Virus record (IMG/VR): IMGVR_UViG_3300046002_004770
Coordinates: 1-20,386 of that record
DNA: 20,386 nt
Strand: one strand, 5' to 3'
From: a virus
Positions 12,613 to 20,386 of the stretch are shown piece by piece; position 1 is the stretch's first letter; each line of letters starts with the position of its first letter. A program made the translations under genes and the position numbers. The notes under the pieces are model-generated. The model was not told the origin of the DNA. It saw nothing but the letters and a program-made list of their open reading frames with translations, and searched no databases.

Positions 12613-14260
12613 TCAAGCACCCTGGCATATCGACCCACCAACCCCAACCATTGGCGTAGGGAACGTCTTAGCACCTGCAAGGCTCCTTAAGCCTCCTCCC
12701 GAGCCAAAAGATGTCGAAATTGGTTACTTAAGCAGTCAGGCGGTAAAGTCGCACACGAAGTACTGGTTCCCCGACATGACTGGCTGGCGTGTTTCCTATG
12801 GCGAACAAGGCTTAGAGCATTGCCAGCAAACATGGATCGCGCCTTGGTACACAGTACCTGACTTAAAATTTAAAGACCCAAAACAGGATCTTGGATATGA
12901 CTACATCCCCCTGAATATTGCTATCCGGCAACTTATGTCATGGAACAGGGAACGGTACGACCATTACAACAAGTTCTGGGACAGCGAAGACACTGTATTA
13001 CAAATTGTTCCTGATTACCACAATTTTTGGAATGGAGAGAATTGCTACCGAAACCTTGTGGTTACGGGCATAGAAGTTGTTCCTCGCCCAGATCTTATGG
13101 ATACAGTATCCGATAGGGCTTCCGTAGTGGATGGCGAACTTCCGACCCTTGGAGTAATGTCGAAAAGCGGGCTTGCTGATGACAACTGGAGCGATACCGG
13201 AGACGCCAGTTTAGAATATCTGGGTTATGTGGAATACATGCAGCAGCAGCTAAGGGTGGTTGGTAAAGCAAATCCCGACTCTGAAGCAAAGTCTTGGCAA
13301 CAGCGGTTCCCTCGCATCCGTTCGCAGTACTGGCAAGTCAACCTGACTTGGGGACCAGACCCTTACGTAAATCGCTACGGCATCCGTTACGCCAAGATGG
13401 AAATCCAGCCATCCTTGAGAATGGAATCGCTTAAGAACGTGCCTATGGGAGTTGTGCCGACTGATACGACTGGGCAACCAGCATTTGATTCCGTTGACCC
13501 AGCTTTCACCTTGCTACCAGGATTCACAGACACAAGGCCAGGTGTCTCCGGTGGCCCGCCTGCTAAAGGCAGATCCGACTGGGTGCAGATTCTTTCGACG
13601 GGATTCCCTGTTAGAGAACCGCAGATCACAATCCGTCTGACCTACCCGTGGGTATCTCTTGAAAATCTACTTAAGTATGGGCCAATCGGGAACCCCGACC
13701 AGCTAGAAGCAGACGCGACAAAAAGGCTTGCAACTGTCAGCCCGATGCAGATTCCAGAGGGATTGTTTCTTGGGTGCGTCAACAGAGATTCGTTTCTTGG
13801 CTACAGTCGTGGCAGAGTGCTGTACAATTCAGCCGAGGTATCAGAAGCAACGAGTCCGATTACAGGCAAGATTGGTTATAGGGTGACGCATGAATTCCTG
13901 GTTAATCCTAATATGGAGTGGAATCAGACGAGGTACACAGGCGACTACGAGCCGTATATGAACCCGGTGGACTTCTACCTAAAACAGGTTGATCCGGCAA
14001 CTGTCGGAGACAATTCCGTTTATCAGTTTGCCCCTGGGCAATCCAACCCGTCATGGAAGACAGGTTTTGTTGTTCAACTTCAAGGGCGAACTGGAAACGA
14101 AAGGGTTTACAGGATAAAAGTTGGCAGCAATTATCAAGCTGTATACCCTTATCCGTACAAGCAACTAAACGATCTGCTCTACTATGGACTCGACAAGGAA
14201 GTCTCAAAAGCCTCTGACGGTACAGTGAAGTTCGACCCATTCGACACAAAAGAGGGCTGA
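12605..14260 (+). CDS. Large protein of unknown role between chaperone and tape measure
   Basis: The 551-residue product starts with ATG at 12605, after CGGAG. It is rich in Pro, Trp and Tyr, has no membrane segment, and ends in an acidic tail. The N-terminus is proline-rich (PTPTIGVGN, then KPPPEP). The middle has WQQRFPRIRSQYWQVNLTWG and the C-terminal third has a GLFLGCVNRDSFLGYSRGRV stretch followed by HEFLVNPNMEWNQT, a repeated aromatic beta pattern. It looks like a structural protein made mainly of beta sheets. Its place between the chaperone genes and the tape measure is unusual, since these are usually adjacent. I do not recognise a family. Confidence 0.65.
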   Translation: MADQAPWHIDPPTPTIGVGNVLAPARLLKPPPEPKDVEIGYLSSQAVKSHTKYWFPDMTGWRVSYGEQGLEHCQQTWIAPWYTVPDLKFKDPKQDLGYDYIPLNIAIRQLMSWNRERYDHYNKFWDSEDTVLQIVPDYHNFWNGENCYRNLVVTGIEVVPRPDLMDTVSDRASVVDGELPTLGVMSKSGLADDNWSDTGDASLEYLGYVEYMQQQLRVVGKANPDSEAKSWQQRFPRIRSQYWQVNLTWGPDPYVNRYGIRYAKMEIQPSLRMESLKNVPMGVVPTDTTGQPAFDSVDPAFTLLPGFTDTRPGVSGGPPAKGRSDWVQILSTGFPVREPQITIRLTYPWVSLENLLKYGPIGNPDQLEADATKRLATVSPMQIPEGLFLGCVNRDSFLGYSRGRVLYNSAEVSEATSPITGKIGYRVTHEFLVNPNMEWNQTRYTGDYEPYMNPVDFYLKQVDPATVGDNSVYQFAPGQSNPSWKTGFVVQLQGRTGNERVYRIKVGSNYQAVYPYPYKQLNDLLYYGLDKEVSKASDGTVKFDPFDTKEG

Positions 14261-14263
14261 TCC

Positions 14264-17017
14264 ATGTCAAACTCAGTCAATATCACGGGATCAGACTTTG
14301 GCGAACTGACAAAAGCTCTCTCCACGATCAACAGGGTAGCAGCGAAAGCCAACGCCAAGATTGATTCGATGTTCCAGCTTAACTTCAGTGGATCAAAACT
14401 ATTTTCCTCTCTGGATGCCCTGAACGGTAAACTCGCAGTCGCCAGAATCCGCGCCGATGGTCTCGCCACAGCCCTCAAAGGGATCAAGGGAATCGGGACA
14501 ATCAAGGTTCTCTCTGGTGGTGGATCTGGAGGCTCAGGTGGTGGAAAAGCAGGAGGAGGTAGCGGGAAAAGCAAAGGCGGGTTTTGGGTAGCCAGTGATG
14601 GCACTTTTATGAACCCGTCTGGAGACCTGAAAAACAACTTCGCCTCCAGTCTTCACGCTATGCTTCAAGCGGATAAGTTCAACAAGAAGATGGAGTCCCT
14701 TAAAGAGAAGAAGCGAATCAAGGATGAAAAGGATGCTGAAAGGCGAGCCAAAGAGGAAGCCCGTCAAGAGGAGTTAGCCAGCCGTAAGCGTCAAAAGCTG
14801 ATCGCAGAGACCGCTCCTTCCAACACGCTCTACAACCTGACCAAACAGGCGTGGCATCGAAGGTTAATGGCTCAGAACTTGTTTGGCTTTAAGTCGGGCA
14901 TGGGGCTTGATCCTAATGGGACAGGCAATCCATTCATGGTTTCCCGCTTCGGCAACCCCGGCCAGATGCCACTGATGAGCCGATTTCGCGTCTTTCAGCG
15001 TCCATTCCCAGGTTCGGAACGCAATCCGTTTGCTCTGGGTGATGCTGCGAACATTATGAATAATGGTGTTTACTCTGCTGGGCGTGGGATCGAAGGGCTA
15101 TTCAAGGGGATCACTTCAGCTGGGTCCGACTCCGTTCGCGCCTTGACAGGTTTCACACAGATCGGATTGGCAGCAGGTACGGCCTTGGGGAGCATGATTC
15201 CAGGGATTGGAAAATTCGTCGCTGTTATCGGCCAAGGCTTGATGACTGGTCTGGATATTGCATCTAAGACACTGACGTTTTTTGCAGACACTTTGTCAAA
15301 GGCTGTCGGTGGGCTGATAAATTTCGCTACAAATCTCACGCTGGGTGTTAGCGGACTAGCGTCAAGGGCTGTACAGGCTTCCTCGGCGTTGACAGAACTC
15401 AAGAATGCGGCATTCGTTTATGTCGGTGCAGCGGGATCTCGCAACTTGTTTAACAATGCGATGCAAAACCAAGCTCAATACGGTCTCTCCGCAACAGACT
15501 CTCTTCGGCTTATGACACGGATTGCTGGACAGGTTAGACAGACAACAGGAGCAGGAAGCGAACAAGCGGCGTCAGCAGCAATTGACATCTTTAATTCGGC
15601 GAAGGAAGCGGGTTCGGTCCTCAACATGTCGCTAGACGACATCGGTAAAGTGGTGCAGTCCGCACTTGCTGGGCGTTACACGCCTCTTCGTAGGATTGGC
15701 GTTGCGGTTTCCGCTCCCTACCTTGATCAGATTGCAAGCACTAAGGGCTACACCGATAACGCCAAAAATCCATTTGAAGCCCGAATGAAAGCCTTGCTGG
15801 ATGAAATCCGGCGGCAAACCGCTCCTTTTATGGGAGACCTCGAGCAAACGCAATACGAATTTGCAAATCAGCAGCGTAAACTTCTTGGCATGTTTGAAGG
15901 GCTGTTCGTACAAGCTGGACGAATCCTCGAGCCTTTCGCAAAAGCCATGCTGCTTGTCTCTAATACCGTCATGTCAAGCCTCTACGAGAAGCTAAAAGGG
16001 TTTGCCGAAACAGTGGACGGAGTTCTCGCAGACATGCGAGCCGGAGGGTCTGGCGGGTCTTACGGTTCTGCATTAAAATCGCTTGTAGGTGCTTTATCTA
16101 GGGCGGCAGACTACGTCATTTACTTTGGAGACAAGCTCTGGGAGTCAAGGGATGCTATAGGTCGCTTCTTAGGCAAAATGCTTGACACTATCTCCTCTGT
16201 TGCAATCGACCTGGTCCGATTCTCTTCTAAGATGGTTACCACGCTTGCCAGCCTTCTAGGCACGTTCGATGGTTTGATTCCTTCATTGGAAGGGTTTGGA
16301 AACGTACTTGTGGGACTTGCAGATTTTATCGACAGGCACTTTGGAGAGGACCGTAGAGGGACAGCTGTGTCGCAGTTTGCCAATGACGCTAAAGACAGGG
16401 ATGTCTTGAAGCACATGGAAAAAACGAACCAAGGCGGCATGATGATGAAATTTTTGACAGGGGGCGGGTACAGCCAAAAGTCTATCAACGCAATGCGGGA
16501 AAAGGTCAAGGAGTCTGAGCCAAGATTTAGTGCTGCCAGCAACCTTATAGGCAAAGGAGTTGCACAAAACCAGGCCATATACGAGGCTTACGGAGTCACT
16601 AGCTTCAGGGGAGTCGGGAAGAACGGAATAGAGACGGTTAAGAATATGGCTGGTAACCTAGACACAGCGGCGATGCAGCTTGAGAAAGGGGCTTTAGATT
16701 TCAAGGCATTGCTAGGAGATGCTCCAAAATTTGTGGACCAAAACACCGTTCTGCAAAATCTCTTGAAAGACTCTAGCGGCAGAAAGATTGACTTTATCCC
16801 ACCTCCTGAGATTGAACCCAATGCTATGGGGTCTGGCCGACTCTCAAGCTACTTCTCTCCTGCGGCATTCCGAGATGAGATCGCTGGTTCCGACCGTCAA
16901 ATGCTCACCGCAGCAGAAACAACCGCAGCTAACACCAGCATGCTTGTGGAGTTCCTCAAGCCCAAAAACAACGTCAATATCGAGCAACGGTTCCTTCCAG
17001 GTATGACAACAAGATAA
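14264..17017 (+). CDS. Tail tape measure protein
   Basis: At 917 residues this is by far the longest structural gene. The first part (residues 1-80) is helical, followed by a Gly/Ser linker at residues about 84-106 and a highly charged helix around 145-180 (KEKKRIKDEKDAERRAKEEA). Around residues 280-375 there are several hydrophobic segments (GLAAGTALGSMIPGIGKFVA), as usual for tape measures that insert into the membrane during DNA entry. Following it is a region typical of the family (LSATDSLRLMTRIAGQV, then LNMSLDDIGKVVQSALAGRY). The length sets tail length, predicting roughly 140 nm at the usual 1.5 angstrom per residue. Its role is confident from size, order and composition. Confidence 0.85.
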   Translation: MSNSVNITGSDFGELTKALSTINRVAAKANAKIDSMFQLNFSGSKLFSSLDALNGKLAVARIRADGLATALKGIKGIGTIKVLSGGGSGGSGGGKAGGGSGKSKGGFWVASDGTFMNPSGDLKNNFASSLHAMLQADKFNKKMESLKEKKRIKDEKDAERRAKEEARQEELASRKRQKLIAETAPSNTLYNLTKQAWHRRLMAQNLFGFKSGMGLDPNGTGNPFMVSRFGNPGQMPLMSRFRVFQRPFPGSERNPFALGDAANIMNNGVYSAGRGIEGLFKGITSAGSDSVRALTGFTQIGLAAGTALGSMIPGIGKFVAVIGQGLMTGLDIASKTLTFFADTLSKAVGGLINFATNLTLGVSGLASRAVQASSALTELKNAAFVYVGAAGSRNLFNNAMQNQAQYGLSATDSLRLMTRIAGQVRQTTGAGSEQAASAAIDIFNSAKEAGSVLNMSLDDIGKVVQSALAGRYTPLRRIGVAVSAPYLDQIASTKGYTDNAKNPFEARMKALLDEIRRQTAPFMGDLEQTQYEFANQQRKLLGMFEGLFVQAGRILEPFAKAMLLVSNTVMSSLYEKLKGFAETVDGVLADMRAGGSGGSYGSALKSLVGALSRAADYVIYFGDKLWESRDAIGRFLGKMLDTISSVAIDLVRFSSKMVTTLASLLGTFDGLIPSLEGFGNVLVGLADFIDRHFGEDRRGTAVSQFANDAKDRDVLKHMEKTNQGGMMMKFLTGGGYSQKSINAMREKVKESEPRFSAASNLIGKGVAQNQAIYEAYGVTSFRGVGKNGIETVKNMAGNLDTAAMQLEKGALDFKALLGDAPKFVDQNTVLQNLLKDSSGRKIDFIPPPEIEPNAMGSGRLSSYFSPAAFRDEIAGSDRQMLTAAETTAANTSMLVEFLKPKNNVNIEQRFLPGMTTR

Positions 17018-17025
17018 GGTGGCAA

Positions 17026-17490
17026 ATGGGCGACTATTGGAAACCAGGCGAGGGTATTTCAGCCAGTAAGCTGAACCGCAACTCAGCCAGTACGAACGCA
17101 GTCAATTACTCGGGAGGTGGGTCGTTCAGCAAGAATGGCTCTACGTTCGCTTCAGCAGTACCCGACATTGGGCCGGAATGCTTTGTTGTTGCGGTTGATG
17201 AGGTTCACAGGGAAGAGATTGACTCGAAGGTCGGTGGAAGCCCTACAAGGTACATTTACAGCCACAGCTGGACAGCGGTGACATTTGATACGTTGAGAGG
17301 CTTATGGAAGAGAGACAATACGAGGAGGGGCCATTGGTCGGTTGATCCGCTCTACATGGTTACACCCAATGAGCAACTGACCCCGTCAGGTGACGGTAAG
17401 CAGTATGGAGATAGCAAAGAGTTTTTCTTAACTGCTGTCTACTCGGTTCAACGAGATCCTCACACCGGGATTTTATTTTTTTTTTCCTAA
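17026..17490 (+). CDS. Tail-tip protein, N-terminal part (frame broken at a T10 run)
   Basis: The 154-residue frame begins nine bases after the tape measure with GDYWKPGEGISASKLNRNSA, like the N-termini of several phage tail-tip proteins ('WxPGxxIxAxxLN'). It runs into the T10 run at 17476-17485 and stops a few bases later. The next frame (+1) continues at once with coding sense (PKSGVQCAVPNDPGWPVYLF), so this and the following open frame are one gene of about 786 residues if one T is removed. The likely role is a distal tail or host-contact protein by position. Confidence 0.65.
   Translation: MGDYWKPGEGISASKLNRNSASTNAVNYSGGGSFSKNGSTFASAVPDIGPECFVVAVDEVHREEIDSKVGGSPTRYIYSHSWTAVTFDTLRGLWKRDNTRRGHWSVDPLYMVTPNEQLTPSGDGKQYGDSKEFFLTAVYSVQRDPHTGILFFFS
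17476..17485 (+). other. T10 homopolymer causing a frame change
   Basis: Ten T in a row occur inside the coding frame. Nine T would read ATT TTA TTT TTT TTT CCT AAG AGT and keep the frame open to 19387. The extra T can be a sequencing or assembly error, a genuine mutation, or a phase-variable or slippage site. Confidence 0.8.
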
Positions 17491-17560
17491 GAGTGGCGTC
17501 CAGTGCGCTGTTCCGAATGATCCAGGCTGGCCTGTCTATCTATTCGGCTTTAGCGGGATC

Positions 17561-19387
17561 ATGGAATTCGGTTACATCGACTTGGTTGACCCAGTCACGG
17601 GCGAGTATTACTTAAACCCGTCGATACCTGATAAAGATGCTGTGACGCACATCCAGGATTTTAAGGTGGGGCGGGTTGTGGCTCACGACGAAGATGGCAA
17701 CTCTAAGGTTTATCAGTTCCGAGGATGGTCTGGATGGTATTTTCAGGCCTCTGCCTCGACTTCCACGATTGACCTGAACGCAACCCAGCAGTCTGAGTTA
17801 AACCCTGGGACGAATCGCAGCGGATGGAAAGACCTCACAGAGTACTGGTACAACAGGCCTCAATTTGTAAATCCTCCAGTACACGACGGTGAAGAGTTTT
17901 TTGGTCTTGATTACCTGTTCAGGGGTTTAACTGAGTTCGAGGGACACTCGTTTGGTGAAACGGTTGATGCGTACGTAGATTCAAATGGGAATTACGTTCC
18001 AATATCGTGGAGTCGTTTCCCAGGTCCGATACGGATGAGCTATTTGTATGGCCCCCAAGGCGACAGCTTGAATAAGATTAACCACCAGCTTCGGTTTAGC
18101 CTGTCAGGTAAATGCAGCGTCATGCTGCATGGGAGGTTTCCTGGGATTCGCGACTGGAGTTCTGAATACGGATCTTACATTCTGCCCAGCAAAGCAACGA
18201 CCATGCTGCTTAAGCCTGGGTCTGACAATCTGATCCTAATTGACGGGCGTAACGCTATAAGAATCAGGCTTAATGGATGGCACGCTCACTTTGGCGATCA
18301 TGTTCTCAAGCCAGAACTTAGTCAAAAGTTTTTTGCTACGTTGGGATCTGGAAACTTCCTTACATACGGATATGCATTTTCAACGCCTTGTGAAGACGGT
18401 TATTTTGGCGATAGCACCAGCGAATCAAGTCTCGACGACAACGGGAACACCGTGTTTGGATCTGCTTTTGAGTTGAGCGGAGGTCACCACTTTCACATCG
18501 GTCGATGGATCGAGGCCAACCAGAACAAAGGACTGGACAGGTTTAATATTAAAGCCGTAGCAAAAGCATGGAAAAAGTTGCCTGGAGACTACGACCCATC
18601 GTCCAATCTTCCTCAGCTTAACATTCCAGACCCTTACACTGTTATGCTGAAAACAGAAGAGGATCGTCCTGCCGATGAGACTGTCTACACCACAGCTATT
18701 CCCAGAAAGACAGTCCATGAATTTGACCCTGACCACAATCAGTACGGTATCGAGTGCGACCCCACTTACGCCGATAGCATGGGCTTTATCTTCAACTTCA
18801 AAGAACCGCTGAACCACTACAAGTACGTTCACATTTCTTGGTACTACGATGGAGTTCTGATCGGAGTCAACTTCAGGCAATCTGTCGGGAGTGGTCCTGA
18901 CTCGTACATTACTGGGGGCAACAGGGCTAACGCTATCCCATGGAAGGCGACCGATAAGTCCTTGTTTCCTGGCTATGGGGGTGACCTGCCGATTCCTCCA
19001 TCAGAGAAAGACCCCGACCACGAAGGAAGTCCAATGGATGAAGAGGGAAATGAAGCCTATCTCGTCTGCATCCCATTCGGACCAAACAATACGGATTTTC
19101 TGCCGACTTGCGGATTCCATATCACCGTAAAAGGTTCTGTGGGAAATCCCTACACGTTTATTCCATGGACCTACTTGCCTCGAGTCGATTTCGGAGGAGC
19201 TTCAATCATAAAAACGGTCACTCTCGATTGGGGCGATGGACTTGCAGACGCATGCTTCCTCGATACACCCATCAAGCACCAATGGGATACTGCTGGAGAC
19301 TACACGATATCTATGGAAGTGACTTACACAGAAGCGTCAGGGCGTGGACCGGACAGATCAAAAACCTATATCAGGGTCGCACCATAA
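17561..19387 (+). CDS. Tail-tip protein, C-terminal part with PKD-like domain (same gene as 17026)
   Basis: The ATG at 17561 is only the first methionine of a frame that is open in coding sense from the T10 run at 17485. No ribosome site is seen before it, so I treat this as the rest of the gene beginning at 17026. The 608 residues are rich in aromatic and acidic residues, suggesting a beta structure. The last 60 residues form a PKD-like domain: TVTLDWGDGLADACF, then KHQWDTAGDYTISMEVTYTE. PKD domains usually mediate protein or carbohydrate contact outside the cell. With LamG at the other side of the window, host binding is a fair inference. No catalytic motif is recognised. If the frame break is real in the virus, the C-terminal part is only made by slippage. 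Confidence 0.65.
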   Translation: MEFGYIDLVDPVTGEYYLNPSIPDKDAVTHIQDFKVGRVVAHDEDGNSKVYQFRGWSGWYFQASASTSTIDLNATQQSELNPGTNRSGWKDLTEYWYNRPQFVNPPVHDGEEFFGLDYLFRGLTEFEGHSFGETVDAYVDSNGNYVPISWSRFPGPIRMSYLYGPQGDSLNKINHQLRFSLSGKCSVMLHGRFPGIRDWSSEYGSYILPSKATTMLLKPGSDNLILIDGRNAIRIRLNGWHAHFGDHVLKPELSQKFFATLGSGNFLTYGYAFSTPCEDGYFGDSTSESSLDDNGNTVFGSAFELSGGHHFHIGRWIEANQNKGLDRFNIKAVAKAWKKLPGDYDPSSNLPQLNIPDPYTVMLKTEEDRPADETVYTTAIPRKTVHEFDPDHNQYGIECDPTYADSMGFIFNFKEPLNHYKYVHISWYYDGVLIGVNFRQSVGSGPDSYITGGNRANAIPWKATDKSLFPGYGGDLPIPPSEKDPDHEGSPMDEEGNEAYLVCIPFGPNNTDFLPTCGFHITVKGSVGNPYTFIPWTYLPRVDFGGASIIKTVTLDWGDGLADACFLDTPIKHQWDTAGDYTISMEVTYTEASGRGPDRSKTYIRVAP

Positions 19388-19731
19388 TGGCTCACACATG
19401 CACATGCACAGAACCAGGTACTTGCAATTTCTTCAAGCGCGAGATGAGCGATACCGATTACGATATCTGCCGCAACTGCTTCAATAACAAAACTCGAGCC
19501 TCAATCGTATCCCAGTGGTACAAAGAAAGAGGCAGAAAGCTCGGCATACTCAACGGTTGTGCTTTGAAGGGCGATCCAGTTCTCAACGAGTTTGGCAACC
19601 AAAAGATTCGCAGGACGTGCGGATGCGGTGGAATGAAATCCGAGATTCCCCTATTTGAATGCCATCATCCACAGCCCAGAACAGCCGAAGAGGACTGCGA
19701 GAAAAGATGTACGGATTACACAAGTCTCTAA
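19387..19731 (+). CDS. Cysteine-rich small protein, possible zinc binding
   Basis: The ATG at 19387 overlaps the upstream stop as TAATG. A longer frame from 19108 lies in another frame of the tail-tip gene and is not needed. The 114-residue product has 11 Cys: CTC at 5-7, Cys13, CRNC at 28-31, Cys58, CGC at 78-80, ECHH at 92-94, and Cys104 and Cys108. The CxxC and CxC pairs plus His suggest one or two metal sites. There is no signal peptide. I do not recognise a named family; small Cys-rich proteins occur near phage tail genes. Its end overlaps the terminator of the convergent resolvase gene. Confidence 0.6.
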   Translation: MAHTCTCTEPGTCNFFKREMSDTDYDICRNCFNNKTRASIVSQWYKERGRKLGILNGCALKGDPVLNEFGNQKIRRTCGCGGMKSEIPLFECHHPQPRTAEEDCEKRCTDYTSL

Positions 19732-19753
19732 AAAAAGTAGCCCATCCATGGGC
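19730..19753 (-). terminator. Intrinsic terminator for the resolvase transcript
   Basis: Read on the - strand, GCCCAT-GG-ATGGGC (19753 to 19740; effectively a five-pair stem with a TGGA loop) is followed three bases later by seven T (19736 to 19730). It lies about 145 bases beyond the resolvase stop and coincides with the end of the Cys-rich gene on the + strand. The stem is short, but the T run is clear. Confidence 0.55.
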
Positions 19754-19897
19754 CTCGGAAACTGCTTACTATCGCCTCTCGATTGGATCAGTCGTGCTGG
19801 GTCACTGCAACTTGAATGTCTGAGTCGCTCGCCAGCAAAACACAGCGATAGCACCGACGAAATCGATGCAAAAATCGGCCTACAGTTTCCGGTTGTC

Positions 19898-20383
19898 TCA
19901 GTAACGACTATCAATGATCCCAGAGTTCTTTAACGATCTTGCGTAAACTGCTATGCACAAAGCGTCCGCTGGGCCATCCTTGAGCTTACCTTGATCAGGC
20001 CACCGTTGCTGGCAGTAGATGATCGAGCGAGCCTTGCCCAGTTTCTTGTCCAGCCCCTTGAACACAGCGGATTGCCAGACCTGAGGTCTCACAAGGGCAA
20101 ATGGACTGTCAAGAGTGCAAAGCACAGCCTGTAAGCCACCAAAGCCCATGCCGAAGGTAAACATGCTTGTCACGCCTTGACCAGGCATCGCGCTTACCTT
20201 TTCGATCACAGAAAAGTCCGGTTCCCATTCTCTCACAAGAGTCGCGACAGCATGAAAGTCAATGCTCGACCCTTTCTCACCTTTGGTCACAGGCATGGAC
20301 TGGGTATGCAGGATGTCTCCGTATTCATTGACAGCTGATATCCCGCCCTTCAATCCTGGATCAAAACCTATGTAAACAGCCAT
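19898..20383 (-). CDS. RuvC-like Holliday junction resolvase
   Basis: This is the only gene clearly on the - strand. The 161-residue product starts at the right edge (ATG at 20383-20381) and shows the RuvC fold: YIGFDPGLKGGISAV with Asp8, VIEKVSAMPGQG with Glu61, then a FTFGMGFGGLQAV helix, and a C-terminal LKDGPADALCIAVYARS with acidic residues Asp136 and Asp140. These make the metal site that cuts DNA four-way junctions. In phages it clears branches before packaging. It faces the tail genes convergently and ends before an intrinsic terminator. The family is firm; the branch-clearing role in this phage is inferred from known relatives. Confidence 0.85.
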   Translation of the reverse strand: MAVYIGFDPGLKGGISAVNEYGDILHTQSMPVTKGEKGSSIDFHAVATLVREWEPDFSVIEKVSAMPGQGVTSMFTFGMGFGGLQAVLCTLDSPFALVRPQVWQSAVFKGLDKKLGKARSIIYCQQRWPDQGKLKDGPADALCIAVYARSLKNSGIIDSRY

Positions 20384-20386
20384 CTC

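Noticed and set aside
14182-14767. Two - strand frames over the start of the tape measure
   Set aside because: They are products of the Gly/Ser-rich codons read backward (Pro-rich) and carry no start signals.
19108-19386. An upstream extension of the Cys-rich gene by 93 residues
   Set aside because: It is a shadow of the PKD-like domain in another frame; the TAATG at 19387 is the natural start.
19707-19823. A 38-codon frame (MYGLHKSLKKVAHPW...) after the Cys-rich gene
   Set aside because: It is short, its ribosome site is poor, and it crosses the terminator of the opposite strand. Chance is as likely as a gene.
19651-19933. Overlapping 87-codon (-) and 92-codon (+) frames at the end of the tail module
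   Set aside because: The - strand frame would need a TTG start and would read through the terminator; the + frame has no ribosome site. Neither resembles a protein family.

Overview
The window is a stretch of a tailed double-stranded DNA phage or prophage genome, siphovirus-like with an HK97-type capsid. Almost every gene is on the + strand, and most neighbours overlap (TGATG, TAATG, ATGA) or sit a few bases apart. I see no tRNA, rRNA, CRISPR array, insertion sequence or integrase. The host cannot be read directly. Two small features (a short protein with a CPxGxC motif at each end, and small GHxF-type membrane proteins) remind me of Planctomycetes and their phages. That is a weak inference by resemblance, not a demonstration.

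Layout. (1) 1-1867: the 3' part of a large LamG-type adhesion protein, probably a tail fibre or appendage, then a small protein resembling tail-fibre assembly or chaperone proteins. (2) 1867-5753: an accessory module of about a dozen short genes. It holds several one- or two-helix membrane proteins (holin-like), a staphylococcal-nuclease-like protein, a protein with a cysteine motif at each end, a probably exported protein, and a complete papain-family cysteine protease with all catalytic residues. Two very short membrane-protein genes (45 and 37 codons, with GTG and TTG starts) fill what look like gaps. A near-consensus promoter lies inside this module. (3) 5755-9510: a promoter with an operator-like palindrome, then prohead protease, major capsid protein, a probable decoration protein, a UUCG-capped hairpin, head-tail adaptor and head closure. 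(4) 9510-17017: gp10-like neck protein, a beta-rich protein of unknown role, tail terminator, tail tube, a G/GT tail chaperone pair with a canonical CCCAAAA slippery site, a 551-residue protein I do not recognise, and the tape measure. (5) 17026-19731: a tail-tip protein broken by a T10 run, ending in a PKD-like domain, then a small cysteine-rich protein. (6) 19730-20383: on the - strand, a RuvC-like resolvase with a convergent intrinsic terminator.

How it fits together: the protease and capsid protein build and mature the head, the adaptor, closure and terminator genes join head to tail, and the tube, chaperones and tape measure build the tail. The C-terminal part of the broken post-tape-measure gene and the LamG protein probably contact the host. 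The module upstream of the capsid genes probably serves lysis or host interaction. No terminase, portal, peptidoglycan hydrolase or replication gene other than the resolvase is visible. The absence of portal and terminase immediately upstream of the prohead protease is an unusual gene order.
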